Positions 43,270 through 51,553 of a DNA stretch of 64,000 nt are shown here, piece by piece. Under the pieces are notes generated by a model, which searched no databases, had not been told where the DNA came from, and saw only the letters and a program-made list of their open reading frames with translations. Within the stretch, counting starts at the first letter, position 1. Every line of letters begins with the position of its first letter. Source of the stretch: Lysobacterales bacterium (lineage in GTDB: Bacteria; Pseudomonadota; Gammaproteobacteria; Xanthomonadales; Ahniellaceae); the NCBI GenBank assembly GCA_016703225.1, contig JADJCM010000001.1:434001-498000 (forward strand). Direction: 5' to 3'. Both the position numbers and the translations under genes were made by a program.

Positions 43270-45745
43270 ATTCATCCGCAACTCCGCCGCGGTCACTGCC
43301 GCAGCAGTCGCCGGCATCCCGCTGTACGCCGACGCCAGCAACATCGTCACCGACCGCGGCGAAACCGAGCTCAAGTGGAGCAAGGCGCCGTGTCGCTTCT
43401 GCGGCACCGGCTGCGGCATCAACGTCGCGGTCAAGAACGGGCGCGTCGTCGCCACCCACGGCGACATCCACTCCGAGGTGAATCGCGGCCTGAACTGCGT
43501 GAAGGGCTACTTCCTCTCGAAGATCATGTACGGCAGCGACCGCCTGACCCAGCCGTTGCTGCGCAAGAGCAACGGCCAGTACGACAAGAACGGCGAGTTC
43601 ACGCCGGTGTCCTGGGACGAAGCCTTCGACGTGATGGCCGCACAGTTCAAGCGCGTGCTCAAGGAGAAGGGGCCGACCGCGGTCGGCATGTTCGGCTCCG
43701 GCCAGTGGACGATCTGGGAAGGCTACGCCGCGAACAAGCTGTTCAAGGCCGGCTTCCGCAGCAACAACATCGACCCGAATGCACGCCACTGCATGGCCAG
43801 CGCGGTGATGGGCTTCATGCGCAGTTTCGGCATAGACGAACCGATGGGCTGCTACGACGACATCGAAGCCGCCGACGCGTTCGTGCTGTGGGGCTCGAAC
43901 ATGGCCGAGATGCACCCGATCCTGTGGACGCGCGTCACCGACCGCAAGCTGTCGAACCCGGGCGTGAAGGTCGCCGTGCTCTCGACCTTCGAGCACCGCA
44001 GCTTCGACCTCGCCGACATCCCGATGGTGTTCAAGCCGCAGACCGACCTGGTGATCCTGAACTACATCGCCAACCACATCATCCAGACCGGCCGGGTCAA
44101 CCAGGACTTCATCGGCAAACACGTCAATTTCAAGCTCGGTGTCACCGACATCGGCTACGGCCTGCGCCCGGACCATCCCAAGGAAGCCGGCGCGAAGGAT
44201 GCCGCCGACCCGAACCAGGGCTCGCTGATCGACTTCGAACAGTTCGCCGCCTTCGTGCGCCCGTACACGCTTGAATACGCCGCGAAGATGAGCGGCGTCG
44301 ATGCCACCTGGCTGACGCAGATGGCCGAACTGTATGCCGACCCCAAGATCAAGGTGATGTCGTTCTGGACCATGGGCTTCAACCAGCACACGCGCGGGGT
44401 GTGGGCGAACAACATGGTCTACAACATCCACCTGCTGACCGGAAAGATCTCGACCCCGGGCAGTTCGCCGTTTTCTCTGACCGGGCAGCCTTCGGCCTGC
44501 GGCACCGCGCGTGAAGTCGGCACCTTCAGCCATCGCCTGCCGGCGGACATGCTGGTCGCCAAACCCGAGCACCGCGCCAAGGCCGAGCAGATCTGGCAGT
44601 TGCCGCCCGGCACCATCGTCGAAAAGCCCGGCCTGCACGCGGTCGCCCAGAACCGCGCATTGAAGGACGGCAAGCTCAATGCGTACTGGGTGCAGGTCAA
44701 CAACAATATCCAGGCTGCGGCGAACACCGGTCAGGAAGGCATCCCGGGCTACCGCAACCCGGAGAACTTCATCGTCGTTTCCGACGCCTACCCGACCGTC
44801 ACTGCGCAGGCCGCCGACCTGATCCTGCCGGCCGCGATGTGGGTCGAGAAGGAAGGCGCCTACGGCAATGCCGAACGCCGCACCCAGTTCTGGCATCAGC
44901 TGGTGAAGGCACCGGGCGAAGCGCGTTCCGACCTGTGGCAGCTGATGGAATTCTCCAAGCGCTTCACCGTCGAGGAGTGCTGGCCGGCAGAGCTGGTCGC
45001 GGCGAAACCTGAGCTCAAGGGCAAGACCCTGTTCGATCTGTTGTTCGCGAACGGCGTCGTCGACAAGTTCAAGCGCGAAGAGATCGAGAAGGGCTACGAC
45101 AACCACGAGTCCGAGGCGTTCGGCTTCTACGTGCAGAAGGGCCTGTTCGAGGAATACGCCGAGTTCGGCCGCCATCACGGCCATGACCTCGCGCCGTTTG
45201 ATCTCTATCACCAGACGCGCGGCCTGCGCTGGCCGGTGGTCGAGGGCAAGGAGACGCGCTGGCGCTACAAGGAAGGCAGCGACCCGTACGTGAAGGCCAG
45301 CAAGGACTTCGAGTTCTACGGCTTCGCGGACGGCCGTGCAGTGATCTGGGCCCTGCCCTACCAACCGGCCGCAGAGGAACCTGACACGGAGTTCGACTTG
45401 TGGCTGTCGACCGGACGCGTGCTCGAGCACTGGCATTCCGGCTCGATGACGATGCGCGTGCCCGAGTTGTACAAGGCGGTGCCGCAGGCAGTGATCTTCA
45501 TGCACCCGGATGATGCCGAGGCGCGCGAACTGCGTCGCGGCCAGGAGGCCAGGGTGGTGTCGCGTCGTGGCGAGATCCGTGCGCGCATCGAGACCCGCGG
45601 CCGCAACAAGCCGCCGCGTGGATTGATTTTCGTGCCCTGGTTCGACGCCTCGGTGCTGATCAACAAGGTCACGCTCGACGCCACCGACCCGATCTCCAAG
45701 CAGACGGATTTCAAGAAGTGCGCCGTCAAAGTGGTCAAGGTCTGA
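43250..45745 (+). CDS. napA: Periplasmic nitrate reductase catalytic subunit NapA
   Basis: 831 residues. A Tat signal with twin Arg (STRREFIRNSAAVTAAAVAG) is followed by the N-terminal 4Fe-4S motif CRFCGTGCGI-…-LNC, then the molybdopterin-binding domains (VGMFGSGQWTIWEGYAANKL, RHCMASAV with the Cys expected to ligate Mo, NPARC-equivalent) and the C-terminal dinucleotide-binding domain (STGRVLEHWHSGSMTMR). It reduces nitrate to nitrite with electrons from NapB and can support anaerobic respiration or redox balancing. No obvious defects. Confidence 0.97.
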   Translation: MLSTRREFIRNSAAVTAAAVAGIPLYADASNIVTDRGETELKWSKAPCRFCGTGCGINVAVKNGRVVATHGDIHSEVNRGLNCVKGYFLSKIMYGSDRLTQPLLRKSNGQYDKNGEFTPVSWDEAFDVMAAQFKRVLKEKGPTAVGMFGSGQWTIWEGYAANKLFKAGFRSNNIDPNARHCMASAVMGFMRSFGIDEPMGCYDDIEAADAFVLWGSNMAEMHPILWTRVTDRKLSNPGVKVAVLSTFEHRSFDLADIPMVFKPQTDLVILNYIANHIIQTGRVNQDFIGKHVNFKLGVTDIGYGLRPDHPKEAGAKDAADPNQGSLIDFEQFAAFVRPYTLEYAAKMSGVDATWLTQMAELYADPKIKVMSFWTMGFNQHTRGVWANNMVYNIHLLTGKISTPGSSPFSLTGQPSACGTAREVGTFSHRLPADMLVAKPEHRAKAEQIWQLPPGTIVEKPGLHAVAQNRALKDGKLNAYWVQVNNNIQAAANTGQEGIPGYRNPENFIVVSDAYPTVTAQAADLILPAAMWVEKEGAYGNAERRTQFWHQLVKAPGEARSDLWQLMEFSKRFTVEECWPAELVAAKPELKGKTLFDLLFANGVVDKFKREEIEKGYDNHESEAFGFYVQKGLFEEYAEFGRHHGHDLAPFDLYHQTRGLRWPVVEGKETRWRYKEGSDPYVKASKDFEFYGFADGRAVIWALPYQPAAEEPDTEFDLWLSTGRVLEHWHSGSMTMRVPELYKAVPQAVIFMHPDDAEARELRRGQEARVVSRRGEIRARIETRGRNKPPRGLIFVPWFDASVLINKVTLDATDPISKQTDFKKCAVKVVKV

Positions 45746-45756
45746 GGAGCGCCACC

Positions 45757-46305
45757 ATGAAACCGATGCAGATCTTCGCCTTCCTCATCGTGCTCATCGT
45801 CGGCGTCGCGCTCGGCCGCGGCTGCAGCAACTCGCCGACGCACAAGCCGGAAGCGACCCCCGCTCCGAGGGGCACCGTAGCCGTACCGACCACGACGCAA
45901 ACCTCGAAGTCGATCGACGCCATGCGTCGCGGCGCCGACCTCAAGAGCGAACCCGAGTCGCTGCCGCTGGCGCGTGTCGAGAACACCGACATCCGTCGCG
46001 AACGCGCCTACCCGATGCAACCACCGACGATTCCGCACGCGATCGACGGTTACCAGGTCGACCAGCACGCCAACCGCTGCATGCTCTGCCACGGCCAGGC
46101 CAACTCGGCGCAGTTCCAGGCGCCGCCAGTCAGCGTCACCCATTACATGGACCGCGACAGCCAGGTGCTGGCCGAGATCTCGCCGCGCCGCTACTTCTGC
46201 GTGCAGTGCCACGTCGTGCAGACCGATGCCGTGCCGCTGATCGCGAACGACTTCACCGGTGCCGACGCGATCCTTGCGGCGACACCGGAAGCGGTGAAGG
46301 AGTGA
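45757..46305 (+). CDS. napB: Periplasmic nitrate reductase diheme cytochrome NapB
   Basis: 182 residues from ATG 45757. It starts with a hydrophobic signal or anchor segment (IFAFLIVLIVGVALGRGC), longer than in typical NapB and containing Cys-Ser, then the family stretch DIRRERAYPMQPPTIPH and two heme sites CMLCH and CVQCH with His ligands upstream (HAI, HYMD). It receives electrons from NapC and passes them to NapA. Confidence 0.95.
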   Translation: MKPMQIFAFLIVLIVGVALGRGCSNSPTHKPEATPAPRGTVAVPTTTQTSKSIDAMRRGADLKSEPESLPLARVENTDIRRERAYPMQPPTIPHAIDGYQVDQHANRCMLCHGQANSAQFQAPPVSVTHYMDRDSQVLAEISPRRYFCVQCHVVQTDAVPLIANDFTGADAILAATPEAVKE

Positions 46306-46309
46306 ACCC

Positions 46310-46903
46310 ATGAGCTGGCGCGAGCGCATCCTCCGCATCTGGCGCATCTTCAACTCGCCGAGCCGGCATTTCAGCCTGATGTTCCTGACCCTCGGCGGCT
46401 TCATCGCCGGCATCGTGTTCTGGGGCGCGTTCAACACCGTGCTCGAGGCGACCAACACCGAGACCTTCTGCACCGGCTGCCACGAGATGCAGGACAACGT
46501 GTTCGCCGAACTGAAGAGCACGATCCACTACAGCAACCGCTCCGGCGTGCGCGCCACTTGCCCGGACTGCCATGTACCGCATCAGTGGACCGACAAGATC
46601 GCGCGCAAGATGCAGGCCTCGAAGGAAGTCTGGGGCAAGGTCTTCGGCACCATCGACACGCGCGAGAAGTTTCTCGCCAAGCGCCGCGAACTGGCCGAAC
46701 ACGAATGGGCCCGGCTGAAGGCGAATGATTCGCTGGAGTGCCGCAACTGCCACGACTACGGCTCGATGGACATCACCCGCCAGAGCCCGCGCGCTGGCGC
46801 CATCCACGAACGCCACCTGCTCAGCGGCGACAAGACCTGCATCGACTGCCACAAGGGCATCGCCCACCAGTTGCCGGACATGGCCGGGGTGCCGCAGGGA
46901 TAG
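46310..46903 (+). CDS. napC: Membrane tetraheme cytochrome NapC
   Basis: 197 residues, NapC/NirT family quinol dehydrogenase. N-terminal membrane anchor (FSLMFLTLGGFIAGIVFWGA), then four c-type heme sites: CTGCHEM, CPDCH, CRNCH and CIDCH. It oxidises quinol and reduces NapB. It starts 4 bases after napB and completes napEDABC; napGH are absent, so NapC is the only quinol route here. A short perfect palindrome follows at 46920-46937. Confidence 0.96.
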   Translation: MSWRERILRIWRIFNSPSRHFSLMFLTLGGFIAGIVFWGAFNTVLEATNTETFCTGCHEMQDNVFAELKSTIHYSNRSGVRATCPDCHVPHQWTDKIARKMQASKEVWGKVFGTIDTREKFLAKRRELAEHEWARLKANDSLECRNCHDYGSMDITRQSPRAGAIHERHLLSGDKTCIDCHKGIAHQLPDMAGVPQG

Positions 46904-47024
46904 ACTCGACGCGGGGTCACGACCCTGCACAGGGTCGCGGAGACTGACACGAATGCAGCGCGCGATGTGCTCTAGGTGGCGGACGCATGCTCGCGCAGCC
47001 GCCACCCCATCGGAGTCGGACCGC

Positions 47025-48266
47025 ATGAACCCCGCCACTGCCAGATCACAGCGCCATCGCATCGCCATCGCCGAAGTGCGCGGACTGCTGCAACTGGCGA
47101 CCCAGGCGACGCATGGCGTCACCGGCGTGGTTGAGGGTGTGCACCAGTCGGTGTGGCGTTCGCTCGGCGCCGCCGACGGGCCCGTGCCGGGGCGAACCCG
47201 CGGCCTGACCGGGCTCGTGTACCGCGGCATCCATGGCGTCAGCCACGTGATCGGACACGGCATCGACCGGGCGCTGCACAAGCTGCAGCCGATGCTCGAC
47301 CGCGAACACGACGCTGCACACCCGTCACCACAGCGCGCCGCATTCCAGTCGGTACTGAATGGCGTGATGGGCGATCATCTGGTCGCGAGCGGCAATCCGC
47401 TGGCGATCCCGATGTCGCTGCGCCATCGCGGACGACTGGTCGCGACGGACACTCCTGCCGACATTCCCGCTGCCCGTGGTCGCATCCTGCTGCTCGTGCA
47501 CGGCCTGTGCATGAACGACCTGCAATGGCGCGGCGAGCGTGCTGGCGGGGTGACTGACCACGGCGAGGCAGCGGCCGCGGCACTCGGCTACACGCCGCTG
47601 TACCTGCGCTACAACACGGGGCGGCATATTTCCGAAAACGGCCGCGATCTCTCGGAGCGACTGGAACGGCTGCTCGCGCAATGGCCGGTGCCGGTCGAGG
47701 AGATCAGCATCGTCGCGCACAGCATGGGCGGGTTGGTCGCACGCAGTGCCTGCCACCACGGCAGCGGCGCGGCGCGAACCTGGCGCGGCAAGCTGCGCAA
47801 GCTCGTGTTCCTCGGCACGCCGCACCATGGCGCACCGCTGGAACGCGCCGGGCAGTGGGTCGATCAGGTGCTTGCTCGCAGCATGTACACCGCGCCGTTC
47901 GCGAAGCTCGGCCAGATGCGCAGCGCCGGCATCACCGACCTGCGCCATGGCTGTGTACGCGATGAGGACTGGCTAGGCGCGGGCCGCTTCGCCCACGCAG
48001 AGGATTCGCGTCTGCACCTGCCGCTACCCGCGGATATCGCCTGCTTCAGCATCGCCGCAACGCTGGCGAAGCAACGCAGCCCGCTCGCCGAGCGACTGGT
48101 CGGTGACGGCCTGGTGCCGCTCGACAGCGCCCTCGGCCGCCACGACGACGCCCGCGATCTCGGGCTGCACCGCCATGCCCACTGGATCAGTCACGGCACC
48201 GGTCACATCGAATTGCTGCATCGCCCGGAAGTGGGCGCGCAGATCATCCGCTGGCTGCGCCCGTAG
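47025..48266 (+). CDS. Alpha/beta hydrolase (lipase/esterase-like)
   Basis: 413 residues from ATG 47025. An N-terminal helical region of about 140 residues (GLLQLATQATHGVTGVVEG, GLTGLVYRGIHGVSHVIG) precedes an alpha/beta hydrolase core. The oxyanion strand ILLLVHGLCMND, nucleophile elbow AHSMGG with Ser near residue 228, FLGTPHHGAPLE and a late LVGDGLVPLDSALG (likely acid) are visible; His follows in SHGTGH. It resembles lipases acting on long acyl esters or the PGAP1-like class. No signal peptide. Its 3' end overlaps the convergent hydrolase by 23 bases. Confidence 0.83.
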   Translation: MNPATARSQRHRIAIAEVRGLLQLATQATHGVTGVVEGVHQSVWRSLGAADGPVPGRTRGLTGLVYRGIHGVSHVIGHGIDRALHKLQPMLDREHDAAHPSPQRAAFQSVLNGVMGDHLVASGNPLAIPMSLRHRGRLVATDTPADIPAARGRILLLVHGLCMNDLQWRGERAGGVTDHGEAAAAALGYTPLYLRYNTGRHISENGRDLSERLERLLAQWPVPVEEISIVAHSMGGLVARSACHHGSGAARTWRGKLRKLVFLGTPHHGAPLERAGQWVDQVLARSMYTAPFAKLGQMRSAGITDLRHGCVRDEDWLGAGRFAHAEDSRLHLPLPADIACFSIAATLAKQRSPLAERLVGDGLVPLDSALGRHDDARDLGLHRHAHWISHGTGHIELLHRPEVGAQIIRWLRP

Positions 48267-48873
48267 CCGGCTGGAAGCGCCCCGCGCGCAGGAAGTTCGC
48301 GGTCATCGCGATCGCTTCGGTCGAGAACGGCAGTCCGGTGTGGGTGGCGGCGATCACGGCATGGTCATGGATGCCCGGCAGCCGCGTTTCATCGACGCCG
48401 ACGGTGCCATCACTTTCGCCACTCAGTCCGCCGATCAGCAGCGCGGCGCCGAACGGCACGCGCCCGGCGATCACGCCGACCTCGCGCGGGCCGCGCCATT
48501 CGCCGAGGCCGCTCAGCAAGCGTTCGCGACTGCGGCCCATCATCCACGGCGCAAACGTCGCCAGGCTCTTCGCTGCAGCGCTTCCGGTCAACGGTGAACC
48601 CAGGCAGACGCTGCGACCGGGCAAAGTCTCGCCCTGCGTCGCCAGCAGCGCCACCAACCCGCCCAGCGAATGCCCGACCACATGCACCGTCTCGCCCGCA
48701 TGCGCGGCGATGCGCGCGCGCAAGTCGTCGGCACAGGCGTCCGCGCCCTTGCTCAGCGAGGGGTAGTCGACCACGTCAACCGCATAGCCTTCGCTCGCCA
48801 GATGCTTCGCCAGCCGCGCCATCATGAAGCCGCGCATCCAGATGCCGTGCAGCAACAACACGCGCTCGCTCAT
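48244..48873 (-). CDS. Alpha/beta hydrolase (small esterase-like)
   Basis: 209 residues from ATG 48873. Compact hydrolase: VLLLHGIWMRGFMM at the N-terminus, nucleophile elbow GHSLGG near residue 67, then LGSPLTG, acid-bearing ESDGTVGVDE and His in ATHTGLPFS, giving a complete Ser-Asp-His set. Start lies 1 base after the AIM24 stop codon on the same strand, so the two are probably co-transcribed. Substrate unknown. Confidence 0.86.
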   Translation of the reverse strand: MSERVLLLHGIWMRGFMMARLAKHLASEGYAVDVVDYPSLSKGADACADDLRARIAAHAGETVHVVGHSLGGLVALLATQGETLPGRSVCLGSPLTGSAAAKSLATFAPWMMGRSRERLLSGLGEWRGPREVGVIAGRVPFGAALLIGGLSGESDGTVGVDETRLPGIHDHAVIAATHTGLPFSTEAIAMTANFLRAGRFQPATGAASG

Positions 48874-48874
48874 G

Positions 48875-49570
48875 TCAGCGCCGCGCTTGGAACGGCTGCT
48901 CTTCGTAAGGCTGCACGACGACGAAGCCCTCGCCGCTGAAGGCCATCTGCACCGACTCACCGCTGGCGCGGCCGATCAGGGTGCGCAGCGAGATGTCGGT
49001 CTTGAACTCGGGTTCGAGATTGGACGACCACGCCACGGTCGCGTTCGGGTCGGTGCACACCGGCATGTTGCGCGCAACGCGCAGCGTCAGCGGACGTCCG
49101 TGCGTGGTCAGCGCGATCAGGCCATGCCCTTTCAGCTGCAGGTTGAACAGGCCGCCGGCGACCATGCCGCTGAGCTTGCGCGTCATGCGGATGTCCCATT
49201 CGATGCCGTCCTGGAACGCGAGCAGGTCGTTGCCGTTCACGGTCACGCCGTCGCCTTCCAGCTTCAGCAGCGTGATGCGCTTGCCGCCCTCGGCCAGGAA
49301 CAATCGACCGCTGCCCGAAGCCTTGGTCAGCTTCGCGCCCTCGCCGGTGAACATCTCCTTGAAGAACCGCGACGCGCCATGCTCGAACGCCCCCTCGCGC
49401 TCGAACTTGATGCCACCGCGATACGCCACCATCGCCCCGGCCTTCATCCACACTCGCTGCTGCGACAGCTTCACCTCCAGGATGCGCTCGTTCTCCAGCT
49501 CCCAAGGCGCATCGCCCTGACTTTGGTCGGCCGTCTCGGCAAGGAATTCGGTGAGGGTCTTGGGGGTCAT
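48875..49570 (-). CDS. AIM24 family protein
   Basis: 231 residues of all-beta character with the AIM24/TIGR00266-like pattern: LSQQRVWMKAGAMVAYRGGIKFER, GSGRLFLAEGGKRITLLKLEGD, NDLLAFQDGIEWDI, MVAGGLFNLQLKGHGLIALTTHG. Bacterial function of the family is not established; some members affect membrane or stress physiology. It is followed by the small hydrolase and preceded by the HNH nuclease gene at 14 bases, all on the minus strand. Confidence 0.88.
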   Translation of the reverse strand: MTPKTLTEFLAETADQSQGDAPWELENERILEVKLSQQRVWMKAGAMVAYRGGIKFEREGAFEHGASRFFKEMFTGEGAKLTKASGSGRLFLAEGGKRITLLKLEGDGVTVNGNDLLAFQDGIEWDIRMTRKLSGMVAGGLFNLQLKGHGLIALTTHGRPLTLRVARNMPVCTDPNATVAWSSNLEPEFKTDISLRTLIGRASGESVQMAFSGEGFVVVQPYEEQPFQARR

Positions 49571-49584
49571 GGTCGGTGTCCGAC

Positions 49585-50169
49585 TCAGCGTGCCAATTGT
49601 TCGTTATCGATGGCTTCGGCGATCAAGGGCGCCCATTCGCGCAGAGCCTCCAACGAAAGCTTGCCCTCGCGATAGAGCCTGTAGAATTCCGCGCGGGACG
49701 CAACGACTTGTTCGTGGTGGTCTAACCCGAGTAGTCGCAGCGTTGCTTCAGCGCGCGCTCGCTTGGGCGCGGGAACCCTATCCGTTACCCGCATTTGCAG
49801 GCTCGGCAACAGAATCTCGAACCATCCCGGCCGCACTTCGAACGGGTCGAGAATGTCCGCGCTGCCGCGGATTCCCTTGCGGCTGTTCACCCGTGCATTT
49901 GCATATCGGTAGTTGGACCACTCATAAATCAACTTCGTGTTGGACACGGGCTCGAAGTGGTCCACGCATCCACCCCCAGCGCCGATGAATAGGGCTTCGT
50001 ATGCGCAAATTGATTTGAACGCATTACACAGATCAGGTCGAAATTGGGACCAATAGTCTTTCGGACGACCAGCAAGAGGGCGAGCTTGCAACTTCAGCCA
50101 CGCCTTCCCGGCCTTCCGACACTTGGTGTCGAACTGAGAAGGCTCCGGGCTTCTCTTTACTGGAATCAC
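49585..50169 (-). CDS. HNH-type endonuclease, PtuB-like partner of the upstream ATPase
   Basis: 194 residues from a GTG at 50169 whose GTGA overlaps the ATPase stop; a longer in-frame ATG at 50256 would lie well inside the ATPase gene. HNH elements: CVDHFEPVS (His 71), YEWSNYR (Asn 86) and VNSRKG (Asn 95), preceded by FKSICAYEALF where related enzymes have a Cys pair. The pattern matches small HNH nucleases encoded after AAA ATPases in phage defence modules such as Septu (PtuB). It has a clearly lower G+C than neighbours. Nuclease activity is inferred; the family is divergent and lacks the usual C-N-x-x-K cysteine. Confidence 0.68.
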   Translation of the reverse strand: MIPVKRSPEPSQFDTKCRKAGKAWLKLQARPLAGRPKDYWSQFRPDLCNAFKSICAYEALFIGAGGGCVDHFEPVSNTKLIYEWSNYRYANARVNSRKGIRGSADILDPFEVRPGWFEILLPSLQMRVTDRVPAPKRARAEATLRLLGLDHHEQVVASRAEFYRLYREGKLSLEALREWAPLIAEAIDNEQLAR

Positions 50170-51503
50170 TTCTTCTTCGCCCGAACGACTGTCTTGCGAC
50201 TGAACTTTCGAGGCCCAGAAATGGCCTTCGCCGAAGGCGACCCAGCGACCCGCCATCTAATGAAGAACGGATCTAGCGCGGGAAGCAGGCGGATCAACTC
50301 GGCCTCTATTTTTGCGTGTGTATTCAACCCGGCGGGCAAACTCTTGAAATCTTCTCGCCCCAGCGCTTCGGCCGCCTCGATGGCACGCTCAGCTTCAGAA
50401 GATCTGGCCTGTTGCAATCCAAAGCTTGGCGAGACAAGCCAAGACCCGACATCGCCTTGAGGTGCCCAAGGGCGGTTGACCAGCTGTACTTGCTTCGAGT
50501 CGGAATCAATCTCCAGCGTCCAATGACTGTCAGTTGCCTCATCGAAATCTGGTTCAATCGACGCCATGACCATGGGCGAGTGGGTCGTCGCAACAATTTG
50601 CACCGCCGATTCGCCTCCCGTGATCAACTCATCAACCACTTCAAGAAGCGCGCCGAGAACTTTCCGTTGCCAGCGAGGATGGAGATGAGTGTCAACTTCG
50701 TCAATCAGGAAGATGATCTGGCGTGATGAGGGTTGGCCTCGTTGCCTCGCCGCAATCTCGTGCTCCGTGTAGGCCCATACGAGCAGGTACACGAGAGCGG
50801 CAATTCGACGCACGCCAGCAGATGCGTGGACTATGGGAACGTCACCTGCTCCAGGTTGTCTGATCGTCGGGATCCAGCGACTGTCGTCCAGACCGATGCG
50901 CGTCAATTCGCCAATGCTCAGCGTTTCGTTTTCATCCGGAGACAAGTGCCGTAGCGCGGCCTCGAGCAACTGAAACGGACGCTTGTTTTCACGCTGCCAA
51001 GCAGCCCAGTCATCGATCAACCCATTGCATTGGCGCTTGCCGTCGACTCGAAGACCATTCCAAACATCATCAGGCCTGAACAGGTAGGCAGACGGCCTGT
51101 CTTGGACGTCAACTCCGCGATCAGTGCGCCAGTAGTTGCGCTGCGGGTCCCAAACGGAAAATCCTCCGTCCACCTGCGCATAGAGAACGAGTCCGGGGTC
51201 CGATGGCCGCCCTTGCTTCCCCTTCCAGCTTTGTGAATTCCTATCGAATCGAGATGCGTATCGAACAACCTTGGACTTCGTCTTCGCATCAAACTCGAAA
51301 GCAATTTCCGAAACTCCTGGGCGCGTGGAGGTCGGGATCACAGCGTTGCGGGCCCACGTACGCGTCAGAGCCCACCAAGCACAATCCAATAAGAAACTCT
51401 TGCCGAGTCCGTTGTCCCCGGTGATCAAATTCAATCGGGAGGCGCAGTCCATTCGAAATTTCGGACCGGGACCGATGTTTGCAAGAGCAAGCTTCTTCAG
51501 CAT
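50166..51503 (-). CDS. AAA/ABC-type ATPase of a candidate defence cassette (PtuA-like)
   Basis: 445 residues. P-loop ATPase of the SMC/OLD-like AAA group: Walker A GDNGLGKS (residues 29-36), a signature-like VHASAGVRRIAALVYLLVWAY, Walker B IIFLIDEVDTHLHPRW near residue 262 and the switch His in ATTHSPMVMAS near 306. There is no TOPRIM nuclease domain; the nuclease function appears to sit in the overlapping HNH gene. Base composition is visibly lower in G+C (31 of 60 in line 50521-50580). It starts 51 bases after aspS on the same strand with no clear promoter of its own. Septu PtuA is the closest known architecture. Confidence 0.75.
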   Translation of the reverse strand: MLKKLALANIGPGPKFRMDCASRLNLITGDNGLGKSFLLDCAWWALTRTWARNAVIPTSTRPGVSEIAFEFDAKTKSKVVRYASRFDRNSQSWKGKQGRPSDPGLVLYAQVDGGFSVWDPQRNYWRTDRGVDVQDRPSAYLFRPDDVWNGLRVDGKRQCNGLIDDWAAWQRENKRPFQLLEAALRHLSPDENETLSIGELTRIGLDDSRWIPTIRQPGAGDVPIVHASAGVRRIAALVYLLVWAYTEHEIAARQRGQPSSRQIIFLIDEVDTHLHPRWQRKVLGALLEVVDELITGGESAVQIVATTHSPMVMASIEPDFDEATDSHWTLEIDSDSKQVQLVNRPWAPQGDVGSWLVSPSFGLQQARSSEAERAIEAAEALGREDFKSLPAGLNTHAKIEAELIRLLPALDPFFIRWRVAGSPSAKAISGPRKFSRKTVVRAKKK

Positions 51504-51553
51504 CGCAAGTCATCCCAAGATTCGAGGAAACTACCGCAGCTCCCGAAAGCCTG

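Noticed and set aside
46920..46937. Perfect palindrome CGACCCTG-CA-CAGGGTCG after napC as a terminator
   Set aside because: There is no T tract after it and the loop is very short; it may be an mRNA-end hairpin but the evidence is not enough to call it.
49585..51503. Prophage or integrative element around the ATPase/HNH pair
   Set aside because: No integrase, attachment repeats, tRNA or phage genes flank the pair; only composition and content suggest transfer.
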